Positions 48,720 to 57,563 of a stretch of 64,000 nucleotides of DNA are shown piece by piece. The stretch covers positions 546,363 through 610,362 of the forward strand of contig NC_013156.1 in NCBI RefSeq assembly GCF_000023985.1. Direction: 5' to 3'. Source of the DNA: Methanocaldococcus fervens AG86 (GTDB taxonomy: Archaea; AGJL01; Methanococci; Methanococcales; Methanocaldococcaceae). The translations under genes and the position numbers were made by a program. Position 1 is the first letter of the stretch, and each line of letters starts with the position of its first letter. The notes beneath the pieces are model-generated. The model was not told the DNA's origin. It made no database searches and was given only the letters and a program-made list of their open reading frames with translations.

Positions 48720-50327
48720 ATGCTCGAACCAATAGCTTATGATATTGGAAGATTATGTAAAGAGAAAGACAAAGAATTAACTCCAAAATTGATTGAAATT
48801 GACTTTAAAGCTGATGGTATAAAGATGCCCTTTGATACATATAGGGAATTAACTCCAATTTTCAAAAAATCTTTTATTGGATGTGTGGAATATAAAGGCA
48901 ACGAAATAAAATACCAAATACTAAATTTTGGTAAGCATGTTGATTTAATTGAGTTAGAAGATGCCGATCTCTACATTATTGCTGATGGTAGAAGGTTGAT
49001 AGAGAGGAAAGAACTGCAAATAATACCAAAAATTAGGGAAAAAATATCTCCGAACTCAGCAATTTATTTTCCAGCAGCACTACCCTGGGAAATCCCACTT
49101 TTAGTTTATATGGGTGTAGATTACTTTGACAATTCTTTAGCTAAGTTATACGCTTCAATGGGTTATAAATTTACAAAAAATAGAGCTATAAAGGTAGAAA
49201 ATTACAACTTTGAAGAGCTATACAACAACAATAAAAGAATTTATGAAGAGGTTTTAAAAGAGGTTAGGATAGCAATAAAAAATGGTTTTTTGAGGAATGT
49301 TGTTGAAGAAACAGCTGTATCTCATCCACATTTGTGGGCCAATTATAGAAGATATGAGCCAGATTTAAGAAACATTCCGTTATCAAAAGAGAATAAAATT
49401 ATCGTAACAACAAACATAAACATTCCAGAAGTTAAAAAATACTTGAATAGATTAGATAGGTATGAGCCGTATTCAAACGTTATTGTTTTACTTCCATGCT
49501 CATCAAAAAAGCCATATTCAACCTCTCAATCACATCAAAAATTTATAAAGGCAATAAAATCGTCAAAAGTTGTGGTTGAGGAGGTTATATTAACTTCACC
49601 ATACGGTTTGGTGCCGAGAGCTTTAGAAGGATTGGTTAACTATGACATTCCTGTAACTGGAGAGTGGAGCTTTGAAGAGATAAAATTAATAAACAACTGC
49701 TTAAAAAACTTCTTAAAGAAAGTTGAGGAAAAATTTGATGATTACGTTGTTATAGCACATCTTCCAAAGCATTACCTTGAAATTTTAGATTTAGATGATG
49801 TTATTATAACCTCAAAAGGAAATCCTACGTCAGAAGAAGATTTAAAAAATTTAACGAATACATTAAAAAAATATAGGGAAATAACAAAAAATATAAACAA
49901 AAAAGGGCAGAAAATTCATAATATTAAGCAGCTTGCAAAGTTTCAGTTTGGAGTAGATTTCATCCCTAACGAAATATTTATGAACCCTAAAGGGCAAATA
50001 TTCACAAAAATAAGTGGTAAAAATCAGCAAATTGCCTCAATAAATCCAAAAAATGACTTGCTTGTATTAACATTAAGTGGGGGAAAATTGCTGTGGAATG
50101 CTGGAGGAAAAAATATTAGCTACGTTGAAGTAAATTATGAGATCAAAAAAGGCTCTCTCTTCCCTCCAGGATTTGTTGATTGTAATGAAAACATCTCCTA
50201 CAACGATGAAGTTGTTTTAATTAAAGACAATGAATTTTTAGGTATTGGTAGGGCTTTGATGAGTGGATTTGAAATGAAAAAGGCAAAACATGGGGCTTTA
50301 GTAAATATAAGAAACGTTAAAAGGTGA
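48720..50327 (+). CDS. arcS: Archaeosine synthase ArcS
   Basis: ArcS acts on preQ0 at position 15 of archaeal tRNA, leading to archaeosine. The 535-residue protein resembles tRNA-guanine transglycosylase in layout but lacks the catalytic residues, and has the family motif LPCSSKKPYSTSQSH (Cys260 within it) and HPHLWANYRRYEPDLRNIP. The C-terminal 80 residues form a PUA domain (PPGFVDCNENISYNDEVVLIKDNEFLGIGRALMSGFEM), which binds tRNA. A small coiled-coil gene follows after seven bases. Confidence 0.92.
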   Translation: MLEPIAYDIGRLCKEKDKELTPKLIEIDFKADGIKMPFDTYRELTPIFKKSFIGCVEYKGNEIKYQILNFGKHVDLIELEDADLYIIADGRRLIERKELQIIPKIREKISPNSAIYFPAALPWEIPLLVYMGVDYFDNSLAKLYASMGYKFTKNRAIKVENYNFEELYNNNKRIYEEVLKEVRIAIKNGFLRNVVEETAVSHPHLWANYRRYEPDLRNIPLSKENKIIVTTNINIPEVKKYLNRLDRYEPYSNVIVLLPCSSKKPYSTSQSHQKFIKAIKSSKVVVEEVILTSPYGLVPRALEGLVNYDIPVTGEWSFEEIKLINNCLKNFLKKVEEKFDDYVVIAHLPKHYLEILDLDDVIITSKGNPTSEEDLKNLTNTLKKYREITKNINKKGQKIHNIKQLAKFQFGVDFIPNEIFMNPKGQIFTKISGKNQQIASINPKNDLLVLTLSGGKLLWNAGGKNISYVEVNYEIKKGSLFPPGFVDCNENISYNDEVVLIKDNEFLGIGRALMSGFEMKKAKHGALVNIRNVKR

Positions 50328-50334
50328 GCAATTA

Positions 50335-50820
50335 ATGATTGAGAAGATAGCTGAGCTGTTGCTGTTAAAAGATAAAAACTTTAAAGAAAAGGAAAGATTG
50401 AGAGATTTATTGAGGAATTATATAAAAATAAAAGATGAAATTAGTTATTTAGAAGATATTCTTGAAGACTTTGAAAACTTGGATGTAAATTTAAAACATC
50501 TCAAAAGAGATGCAGATATTATAAAATCAATACTCCCAAAGTTGAGTAAATTTACAAACATCCCAGTTTTTATGGATATCATTAAAATGTTGGATGCTGT
50601 AGAAAAAATAGATACAAAAGAACTTGAAGCTATAAGGTGGGAGATAAATAAAGAAACTGATGAGCTAAGAGATGAGCTTAAATCAGTTGAAAATGAATTA
50701 AAATCTATAATTGTAAAAGAAGCAATATCAAAAATAGGTACTTCAGATTTAAATGAGTTTTTGAAGTATTTAGAAAATCTAAAATCCGATAATAATCAAA
50801 AAGAAGTAGCGTGTAATTAA
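50335..50820 (+). CDS. Coiled-coil protein of unknown function
   Basis: This 161-residue protein is rich in Glu, Lys and Leu with strong heptad character: KIKDEISYLEDILEDFENLDVNLKHLKRDADI and ETDELRDELKSVENELKSI. There are no membrane segments. A GGTGAG precedes its ATG and it is seven bases after arcS, so it may be co-translated with it. I do not recognise the family. An insertion sequence starts 12 bases after the stop. Confidence 0.6.
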   Translation: MIEKIAELLLLKDKNFKEKERLRDLLRNYIKIKDEISYLEDILEDFENLDVNLKHLKRDADIIKSILPKLSKFTNIPVFMDIIKMLDAVEKIDTKELEAIRWEINKETDELRDELKSVENELKSIIVKEAISKIGTSDLNEFLKYLENLKSDNNQKEVACN

Positions 50821-50831
50821 TTTAATAATAT

Positions 50832-50839
50832 TTTCTTAA
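50832..50839. repeat. Target site duplication, left copy
   Basis: TTTCTTAA stands directly before the left inverted terminal repeat of the insertion sequence. An identical octamer follows the right end at 51811-51818. Eight bases is the duplication size usual for the IS1595 family. Confidence 0.85.
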
Positions 50840-51810
50840 CGCTCATCTTCAAGTATCATTACCTAACATAATTACTAATAATTTAGAGAACCAATTCGAT
50901 TTATAGTTGTAGATAAATGTATAGAAACTTACATACAAGTGGAGATTTCTCCGATTAATACTTCGATGTTTTCTTAAATAGGGTTTAATTATCGAATGGA
51001 AATACTCACAGTTATTAACGTGGGAAATGCCGTTAGAATATTCTCTCGATGCGTGATTAACTGTTAAATGTTTAAATACCTTCGGATGTGAATATAGATT
51101 TTCATAAATTGTATATTCATCAGTATTAACGATTAAATCGTCTGAATTAACCCCATCAATAATTTCCCAAACTCTAACTTTACTTAAATTCGTTTCAACA
51201 GATGTGAAAACTCTCCCATCTATTCGATTGTATAGGGTTATTATTGGAGGTCTTTCGGTTTGGTAAGTCCCCCTACCATTCTTTTTCAGTCCCCTTCTTC
51301 GTTTTTTTACCTTTTTTAACTCCTTTATCTCCAGTGTTAGTATAAAATTCATCCATTTCTAATTCGTTTCCAGTAATTTTTTTAAAAGATTGTCTTTTTC
51401 AGACGATTTCATAACTTCTTTTGCAAACGAATGAACTGTCCTATAATCCCTCCTTAGCTCCTCAGATATTTGATTAATCGATGAATTTTTTAGATTTTTG
51501 ATTATATAAAACATCTCTCCTAAAGATATTCGATTTTTAGCGAATATTGTTCCAGTTAAGTCGTTAAAGTGTCTTTTACACGAATTACACCTGTATCTTT
51601 GGATGTAAGGTTTATATTTCTCTTTACCTTTTAAAATAACATCTTTCGAACCACAGTATGGGCAAATATATCTACTACTCCATCTAATCTTCCTTATAAT
51701 CTCGATACACTCCTCATCCTTCGGTATGAACAACTTATATACTTCGACGCTCATAAGATTATATATTGTACGTAGTTATTTATATAGGTAATTGTAAATG
51801 AGGATGAGCG
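50840..51810 (-). mobile_element. IS1595-type insertion sequence, 971 bp
   Basis: The element is bounded by imperfect inverted terminal repeats of about 26 bases, both starting CGCTCATC and ending ATTACCTA (21 of 26 match), at 50840-50865 and 51785-51810. Eight-base duplications flank it. It encodes one transposase on the minus strand with zinc ribbon and DDE-type signature, broken by two frameshifts. It sits between the ends of two convergent genes, downstream of the coiled-coil gene, so it disrupted no reading frame. Confidence 0.9.
50849..51754 (-). pseudogene. IS1595-type transposase with two compensating frameshifts
   Basis: The N-terminal part (51359-51754) has a zinc ribbon [11 protein letters not shown]...[19 protein letters not shown]. 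The C-terminal part (50849-51352) holds VNTDEYTIYENL and VNHASREYSNGISHVNNCEYFHSIIKPYLRKHR, the later catalytic and family motifs. Both are in the same frame. Between 7-base A runs at 51377-51383 and 51302-51308 the true sequence [14 protein letters not shown], with the first catalytic Asp, is in another frame. A one-base loss followed by a one-base gain explains this. The product is not made as one protein unless slippage occurs twice. Confidence 0.85.
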
Positions 51811-51818
51811 TTTCTTAA
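51811..51818. repeat. Target site duplication, right copy
   Basis: TTTCTTAA directly follows the right end of the insertion sequence and matches the copy at 50832-50839 exactly. No mismatch between the copies points to a fairly recent insertion. Confidence 0.85.
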
Positions 51819-51832
51819 TTTAAATAGTAAAT

Positions 51833-52600
51833 TTAAATAGTAATTTCTTCAAATACTGGTTTTTCCTTTTCAACTTTTGCATATACGGAGACATAATCTT
51901 TTATTCCACTCCATTTTATTTTCTCCCCCAAAACCTCCTGTATTTGGAATATCCCCGCCTCATTTGATAACGTTACCTCAATATGTATTGGCTTTTCATC
52001 TCCTTCTTTTATTTTAACTTTCTCAATGGATGCAGCTGAAACAGAATGTATATCATAGCATTTTTTACATATTGGAACTCTTGACCTTCCTTTTGTCATA
52101 TCCGTCCCATCTGCAACAGCAACAACTCCAGCTTCAATAGTTAACCCCATAATCTTCTCGCTATGTGAGTAAATTACATGTAAAACCTCAGTAGTCATTT
52201 GATAAGCTTTTTCTTCTTTATAGTACTTTTTTAAAATATCTTCAACAATATTCAAAGCCAAATACGCTGAATGTAAATGATGTATATCTCTATGAACAGC
52301 ATTTCCAATATCGTGGAGGTAAGCTCCTAAAAGCGTTATAACTAAAGAGTCCTCAAAACTTCCATTACAATCTTTCATAAAACTTGGCTTTATGCCCTTT
52401 TTATACAATATTTTTAGCATCTTTATTGCATTGTTTGCCACAATTTTGGCATGTGTTTTCCCATGGTCGTTATAGCCCAATCTACCAACAGCCATAATGT
52501 TCGACATCTTTAAAAGAGTATTTACCTTTTTATTTTTAATTAGTTCGTCATAAATCATTTTTGGAATCCTATCTAATGAATTTAATTCATCATAATTCAC
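51833..52600 (-). CDS. HD-domain protein
   Basis: The 255-residue protein has an HD phosphohydrolase fold, with NDHGKTHAKIVANNA, then LGAYLHDIGNAVHRDIHHLHSAYL, giving the metal-binding His/His-Asp pattern, and VADGTDMTKGRSR later. PICKKCYDIH may hold a metal. The C-terminal 60 residues form a small alpha/beta domain. The substrate, probably a phosphorylated nucleotide, is not known. The gene end lies 15 bases from the IS target duplication. Confidence 0.8.
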   Translation of the reverse strand: MNYDELNSLDRIPKMIYDELIKNKKVNTLLKMSNIMAVGRLGYNDHGKTHAKIVANNAIKMLKILYKKGIKPSFMKDCNGSFEDSLVITLLGAYLHDIGNAVHRDIHHLHSAYLALNIVEDILKKYYKEEKAYQMTTEVLHVIYSHSEKIMGLTIEAGVVAVADGTDMTKGRSRVPICKKCYDIHSVSAASIEKVKIKEGDEKPIHIEVTLSNEAGIFQIQEVLGEKIKWSGIKDYVSVYAKVEKEKPVFEEITI

Positions 52601-52700
52601 AATCTCCCCTCTTTCGGATAAAATTTGTAAGAGTTATTGGAGTGCAATTAAAATAAAAAAATAAATTTAAATTATTTAAATTAGATAAAAGATTTAAAAA

Positions 52701-53765
52701 TTATTTCCTATCCTTTAACTTTATCATCTCATCAAACAAAAACATGGTGTCGTGAGGCCCTGGTCTCGCCTCTGGATGGAATTGAACTGAAAAGATTGGT
52801 AAGTCCTTATGCTTAATGCCTTCAACAGTCATATCGTTTAAATTTATAAAGCTAACTTCTACATCATCTGGTAAGCTTTCTTCTTTAACGGCAAATCCAT
52901 GATTTTGGGATGTTATATAAACCTTATCTGTCTCTAAGTTTTTAACTGGCTGGTTTCCTCCTCTATGCCCAAACTTCATTTTATAGGTTTCTCCACCAAA
53001 CGCCAAAGCTAAGAGCTGATTACCCAAACAAATCCCAGTTATTGGAACTACACCAATTAAATTTTTAATATTATTGATAACATCTTTTAACCTTGCAGGG
53101 TCTCCTGGACCATTAGAGATTAAAACAAAATCTGGCTTATAATCTAATATTTCATCATAACTTGTGTTGTATGGAACTTGAATTACTTCACAGTTCCTTT
53201 GAGTTAAGCTCCTTATTATGTTTAATTTAACTCCACAATCAACTAAAACACATCTTGCCTTTTTATTATCAACTTTATGGATTTTTGGCTCTTTTGTTGA
53301 AACCAATGGGACTAAATCAATATCAGATATATCTTTGTATTTCCTAACCTTCTCTAAGAGTTCAGATATCTCATCATCATCTATTTTTTCTCCAACCTTT
53401 AAACAACTTTTAACAACCCCTTTATCTCTAATCTTTCTTGTTAAAAACCTTGTGTCAATATCTTGAATTCCTGGGATGTCATATTCTTTTAAAAAGTCAT
53501 CTAATGCTTTACTTGTTACTTCCCTAACAACAAAACCCTCTGCCTTTATCCCATCTGACTCAAACCAATCCCTTTTAACTCCATAGTTCCCTTCCAATGG
53601 GTAAGTCATCATAACTATTTGCCCTTTATATGAAGGGTCTGTCAAAACCTCAACATAGCCAGTCATAACTGTTGTAAAAACTAATTCTCCAAAAACCTCT
53701 TTTTCAGCTCCAAAGCCCTTTCCTTTTAAAATTGTCCCGTCCTCTAAGATTAAAACTGCCTCCAT
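52701..53765 (-). CDS. carA: Carbamoyl phosphate synthase small (glutaminase) subunit
   Basis: CarA hydrolyses glutamine and passes ammonia to CarB for pyrimidine and arginine synthesis. The 354-residue protein has the N-terminal [19 protein letters not shown] and [19 protein letters not shown], and a class I glutaminase domain with nucleophile Cys246 in [23 protein letters not shown], and [15 protein letters not shown] with His and Glu of the triad. The ATG at 53765 follows GGTGAAATGT, preferred over a start four codons earlier. The large subunit is not adjacent. Confidence 0.95.
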   Translation of the reverse strand: MEAVLILEDGTILKGKGFGAEKEVFGELVFTTVMTGYVEVLTDPSYKGQIVMMTYPLEGNYGVKRDWFESDGIKAEGFVVREVTSKALDDFLKEYDIPGIQDIDTRFLTRKIRDKGVVKSCLKVGEKIDDDEISELLEKVRKYKDISDIDLVPLVSTKEPKIHKVDNKKARCVLVDCGVKLNIIRSLTQRNCEVIQVPYNTSYDEILDYKPDFVLISNGPGDPARLKDVINNIKNLIGVVPITGICLGNQLLALAFGGETYKMKFGHRGGNQPVKNLETDKVYITSQNHGFAVKEESLPDDVEVSFINLNDMTVEGIKHKDLPIFSVQFHPEARPGPHDTMFLFDEMIKLKDRK

Positions 53766-53895
53766 ACATTTCACCAAAATACCTATAAACTATCACATAT
53801 ATATATGATTGGGATAATCATCTATCTACTCCTTTAAAAGATACATTATGCATTTTATAATTTATGGTTCTAAAATTAAAAAATGGTGAATATGC

Positions 53896-55473
53896 ATGGT
53901 TAAGATACTTGTCACAGACCCACTACATGACGATGCAATAAAGATATTGGAAGAAGTTGGAGATGTTGAAGTAGCTACCGGCTTAACAAAAGAGCAGTTA
54001 TTAGAAAAAATTAAAGATGCAGATGTTTTGGTTGTTAGAAGTGGGACAAAGGTTACAAGAGATGTTATTGAGAGGGCTGAAAAATTAAAAGTTATAGGGA
54101 GGGCAGGAGTTGGAGTAGATAACATAGACGTTGAGGCGGCAACAGAAAAAGGGATTATAGTGGTTAATGCCCCAGACGCTTCATCAATTTCAGTTGCAGA
54201 ATTAACAATGGGATTAATGCTTGCTGCTGCAAGGAATATACCTCAAGCTACAGCATCATTAAAAAGAGGAGAATGGGATAGGAAGAGATTTAAAGGTATT
54301 GAGCTTTACGGAAAAACACTTGGAGTTATTGGCTTGGGTAGGATAGGGCAGCAAGTTGTTAAAAGAGCTAAGGCATTTGGAATGAATATTATTGGCTACG
54401 ACCCATATATTCCAAAAGAAGTTGCTGAAAGCTTGGGGGTTGAGTTGATTGATGATATAAACGAGCTATGTAAGAGGGCTGACTTTATAACCTTGCACGT
54501 TCCATTAACTCCAAAAACAAGACACATTATTGGAAAAGAGCAAATAGCCTTAATGAAAAAGAATGCCATAATTGTTAACTGTGCAAGAGGTGGGCTTATA
54601 GATGAAAAAGCGTTATATGAAGCGTTAAAAGAGGGTAGGATTAGAGCTGCTGCTTTGGATGTTTTTGAGGAAGAGCCACCAAAAGACAACCCATTATTAA
54701 CATTGGATAATGTTATAGGAACTCCACACCAAGGAGCTTCTACTGAGGAAGCACAAAAAGCCGCTGGAACAATAGTAGCTGAGCAAATTAAAAAAGTTTT
54801 AAGGGGAGAGTTGGCTGAAAACGTTGTGAATATGCCAAACATCCCTCAAGAAAAGTTAGGTAAGTTAAAACCATACATGTTATTAGCTGAAACTCTTGGA
54901 AATATTGTTATGCAGGTCTTAGACGGTTCTGTCAATAGGGTTGAGCTTGTATATTCAGGAGAACTTGCCAAGGAAAAAACTGATTTAATAAAAAGGGCTT
55001 TTTTAAAAGGTCTTTTATCTCCAATATTGTTGGCTGGAATTAACTTGGTTAATGCTCCTGTTATAGCCAAAAATAGAAATATCAATGTAGTTGAAAGCAC
55101 AACATCAGAAGAAAAATATGGAAACGCCATAAAAATAACTGCTGAAAGTGATAAGAAGAAATTCTCAATAGTTGGGGCTATAGCAAATAATAAACCAGTA
55201 ATCTTAGAAGTTGATGGATATGAAGTTAACTTCATCCCAGAAGGTGTTTTAGCCATAGTTAAACATGTTGATAGACCTGGCACAATTGGTAGAGTTTGCA
55301 TAACTTTAGGAGATTACGGTATAAACATTGCTGGTATGCAGGTTGGTAGAAAAGAGCCTGGAGGAGAAAGTGTAATGCTCTTAAACTTAGACCATACAGT
55401 TCCTGATGAAGTCGTTGAAAAGATAAAAGAAATTCCAAATATCAAAGACGTTGCGATTATTAACCTACCATAG
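53896..55473 (+). CDS. serA: D-3-phosphoglycerate dehydrogenase
   Basis: SerA oxidises 3-phosphoglycerate with NAD+ in serine synthesis. The 525-residue protein is the long form: substrate and Rossmann domains ([48 protein letters not shown], the catalytic His in GTPHQGAST), an intervening domain near 310-450 and a C-terminal ACT domain ([34 protein letters not shown]) that likely binds serine. It is divergent from carA. Confidence 0.96.
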   Translation: MVKILVTDPLHDDAIKILEEVGDVEVATGLTKEQLLEKIKDADVLVVRSGTKVTRDVIERAEKLKVIGRAGVGVDNIDVEAATEKGIIVVNAPDASSISVAELTMGLMLAAARNIPQATASLKRGEWDRKRFKGIELYGKTLGVIGLGRIGQQVVKRAKAFGMNIIGYDPYIPKEVAESLGVELIDDINELCKRADFITLHVPLTPKTRHIIGKEQIALMKKNAIIVNCARGGLIDEKALYEALKEGRIRAAALDVFEEEPPKDNPLLTLDNVIGTPHQGASTEEAQKAAGTIVAEQIKKVLRGELAENVVNMPNIPQEKLGKLKPYMLLAETLGNIVMQVLDGSVNRVELVYSGELAKEKTDLIKRAFLKGLLSPILLAGINLVNAPVIAKNRNINVVESTTSEEKYGNAIKITAESDKKKFSIVGAIANNKPVILEVDGYEVNFIPEGVLAIVKHVDRPGTIGRVCITLGDYGINIAGMQVGRKEPGGESVMLLNLDHTVPDEVVEKIKEIPNIKDVAIINLP

Positions 55474-55503
55474 GGGCTACACCTCTATTGGTATACCCCA
55501 AAT

Positions 55504-55532
55504 GTTTTGATCAACCTTTTACTAAAAGGTTG
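55504..55532. repeat. GTTTTGATCAA core with 9-bp hairpin
   Basis: GTTTTGATCAA (55504-55514) overlaps a perfect stem CAACCTTTT-act-AAAAGGTTG (55512-55532). The hairpin covers the stop of the minus-strand membrane protein gene and follows serA, so it could act as a two-way terminator for convergent genes. The pattern matches the hairpin at 32422-32438 and the inverted core at 4068-4078. Confidence 0.6.
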
Positions 55533-56130
55533 AAAGATTGATTTCAAACCTTCTTAATTCAGAAATGCTCATTCTATCCTTTAAAAACTCTTTTGGAATT
55601 AGATATAAAAATTTTGGTTCGTAGGGTTCTCCTTTTAATCCTAAAACAACAGCATCAATATCTTCTGGATACTCCAATTTTATAATTTCATTTATTGGAT
55701 AAGATTTTTTGAATATTGGATATATTTTAAATCCTTTGAAGTAGATACCATCTTCTCTAAATTCAGCTCCAATCTTTTTTAAATAATAAGCAAAAGCCCT
55801 CGTATTTTCATCTAAATAATCCAATAAGGCATTTATATTATTTGTCTCTACTTTTTTATCATCAATCTCTATTCTTTTAGCAAAATTTATCTTTACTTCA
55901 CCATTTGTTGATGCATCTTCAATTTTTATCTTTTTCCTCCTAAGCCTATACCAGATTTTTTTGAAGAATGATTTTACTTTGTATTTTAATAAAACATATC
56001 CTCCAAAAATTGCCATTAAGATTAAAAATATTGGTAATGCAAATATTGCCAAAATTATCAATAGAAGTAAGGTTAAAAATACTAAAAAAATGCCTGTAAT
56101 TCCACCAATCCTATAAACTTTAACTTTCAT
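55522..56130 (-). CDS. Membrane protein with cytoplasmic C-terminal domain
   Basis: The 202-residue protein has two adjacent hydrophobic stretches near residues 10-50, then a basic segment ([18 protein letters not shown]) and a soluble domain of about 130 residues with [20 protein letters not shown] do not recognise the family. The start overlaps the PP-loop gene by 11 bases, so the two are translationally coupled and possibly act together. Confidence 0.6.
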   Translation of the reverse strand: MKVKVYRIGGITGIFLVFLTLLLLIILAIFALPIFLILMAIFGGYVLLKYKVKSFFKKIWYRLRRKKIKIEDASTNGEVKINFAKRIEIDDKKVETNNINALLDYLDENTRAFAYYLKKIGAEFREDGIYFKGFKIYPIFKKSYPINEIIKLEYPEDIDAVVLGLKGEPYEPKFLYLIPKEFLKDRMSISELRRFEINLSTF

Positions 56131-57004
56131 TAATATCCCTCAAAGCGTTTTTAATTAACTCCAAATATTCTTCTTTTTTAGGAACTACCATAATCCTTTT
56201 AGAAGGAAGTTTTATAGATGCCCTAAACCCATATTTTTTCGCTATTTCAGTAACTAATTTATTGTATTTATACAAATCGCCAAATAGTTTTTCACTTAAT
56301 GTTATGTCTTCATCAGCATACTGCAAACAACATCCTTCCCTCCAAAATCCAAATTTGTCCCCAACTTCATGAGCTTTCTCAACTTTTATATTATAATAAT
56401 TCATGAGCTTTAAAATATCCTCAAAAGATAACCTTATCAAAGGTCTAAAAAATAATATTTCCCTATCTTTATTTTTACTATACTTCTGTGGAACTGGAGT
56501 CAATTCCATTCTGTTGTATTTAACCTCACCATAAACATCTCTTAAATAATTCATAACAGCTCCAGAAACCTTTTCAAGGGCTGAATCTCCAGTCATAATT
56601 ATTCTAATATTTTTTTCTTTAGCTATATCAACAGCTTTATCTTTCATAATATTTTTGCATATCCTGCAAATACTACTTCCTTTAGCTCCTTTAGTTCTTT
56701 TTAAAAGCTCATCTGTGATATCATAAAATATAACTGGAATATTAAATTTTTCAGAAATTTTTTCAACCATCTTTTTTGATACATCCCAACTCCATCTATG
56801 GTAAAAGTGTATTAAATATTCTATCTTTAAATTTAAATCTTTAGCTAAAGCAATAGCTGTTGAGCTATCCTTCCCACCACTCGCCATAACTACAATTCCT
56901 TCATCTAAAACATTTTTCTCTTTAAATTGCTCTATAATATCTTTTTTTAATTCATCTAAATTATTTAATTTTCTTTTACTTTTCGTCCATTCTGAAAATT
57001 CCAT
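56120..57004 (-). CDS. PP-loop ATPase with cysteine pairs
   Basis: The 294-residue protein has the PP-loop [20 protein letters not shown] and paired cysteines in [14 protein letters not shown] and [10 protein letters not shown]. It resembles ATP-dependent sulfur-transfer or tRNA-thiolation enzymes of the TtuA/TtcA type, though the exact cysteine spacing differs. [21 protein letters not shown] follows the second strand. The ATG at 57004 follows GTGAAACT; an upstream in-frame start at 57016 is less likely. It lies between cheD and the membrane protein gene. Confidence 0.7.
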   Translation of the reverse strand: MEFSEWTKSKRKLNNLDELKKDIIEQFKEKNVLDEGIVVMASGGKDSSTAIALAKDLNLKIEYLIHFYHRWSWDVSKKMVEKISEKFNIPVIFYDITDELLKRTKGAKGSSICRICKNIMKDKAVDIAKEKNIRIIMTGDSALEKVSGAVMNYLRDVYGEVKYNRMELTPVPQKYSKNKDREILFFRPLIRLSFEDILKLMNYYNIKVEKAHEVGDKFGFWREGCCLQYADEDITLSEKLFGDLYKYNKLVTEIAKKYGFRASIKLPSKRIMVVPKKEEYLELIKNALRDINES

Positions 57005-57029
57005 AGTTTCACACAAATTAAATCATAAT

Positions 57030-57491
57030 TTAAATAACTATTATCTGATTGTCTTTTTTAACCTCTACTTTTCCATCTTTTAAATGAAATTTTACAACCC
57101 TACTTTTATTTCCCCCAGTATCCTCACCTTTTAACGGAATTCCATACTGTTTTAACAGTTTTTTTGCCATTTCAACATTTCTGGCTCCAAAATTCATACT
57201 CTCAGTTGTTTTAAACATTGTCGCTCCTCCAGCAAGTTTAGCTATTAATTTATTTGTTCTCACTCCTGCTATAGCCATTTTTGTAATTAATGCAGGTATT
57301 GCAGTATTTACATACTTTCCAGGGTCTTTAACATTTTCATCATGAGCTTCGGGCAATATTGAGTGAGCCATCCCCCCTATCCTCCTACCTGGGTCATATA
57401 GCATAATGGCTACACAAGAGCCCAATAATGTTTCCAATACTTCAGGACTTCTTGCCACTTCCAAACCCCCTATCCTAACTCTAATCACCAT
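57030..57491 (-). CDS. cheD: Chemoreceptor glutamine deamidase CheD
   Basis: CheD deamidates glutamines on chemoreceptors and tunes their signalling. The 153-residue protein has Thr21-Leu-Leu-Gly-Ser-Cys26 (catalytic Cys in LLGSCVAIMLYDP), His43 in GGMAHSILPEAH, and MNFGARNVEMAKKLL. These match the Cys/His/Thr catalytic residues of the family. It lies after cheA with a 72-base AT-rich gap that could hold its own promoter. Its usual partner CheC is not in the window. Confidence 0.92.
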   Translation of the reverse strand: MVIRVRIGGLEVARSPEVLETLLGSCVAIMLYDPGRRIGGMAHSILPEAHDENVKDPGKYVNTAIPALITKMAIAGVRTNKLIAKLAGGATMFKTTESMNFGARNVEMAKKLLKQYGIPLKGEDTGGNKSRVVKFHLKDGKVEVKKDNQIIVI

Positions 57492-57563
57492 ATTAACAAC
57501 CTTAAATATTTAATATAACTTATATAATAAATATTAAAATAAAAATATGGTTTAATAGGCGTT

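Noticed and set aside
51302-51383. Programmed frameshifting in the transposase
   Set aside because: Programmed frameshifting normally uses one site. Here two opposite shifts in separate A runs would be needed, so decay or sequencing error is more likely.
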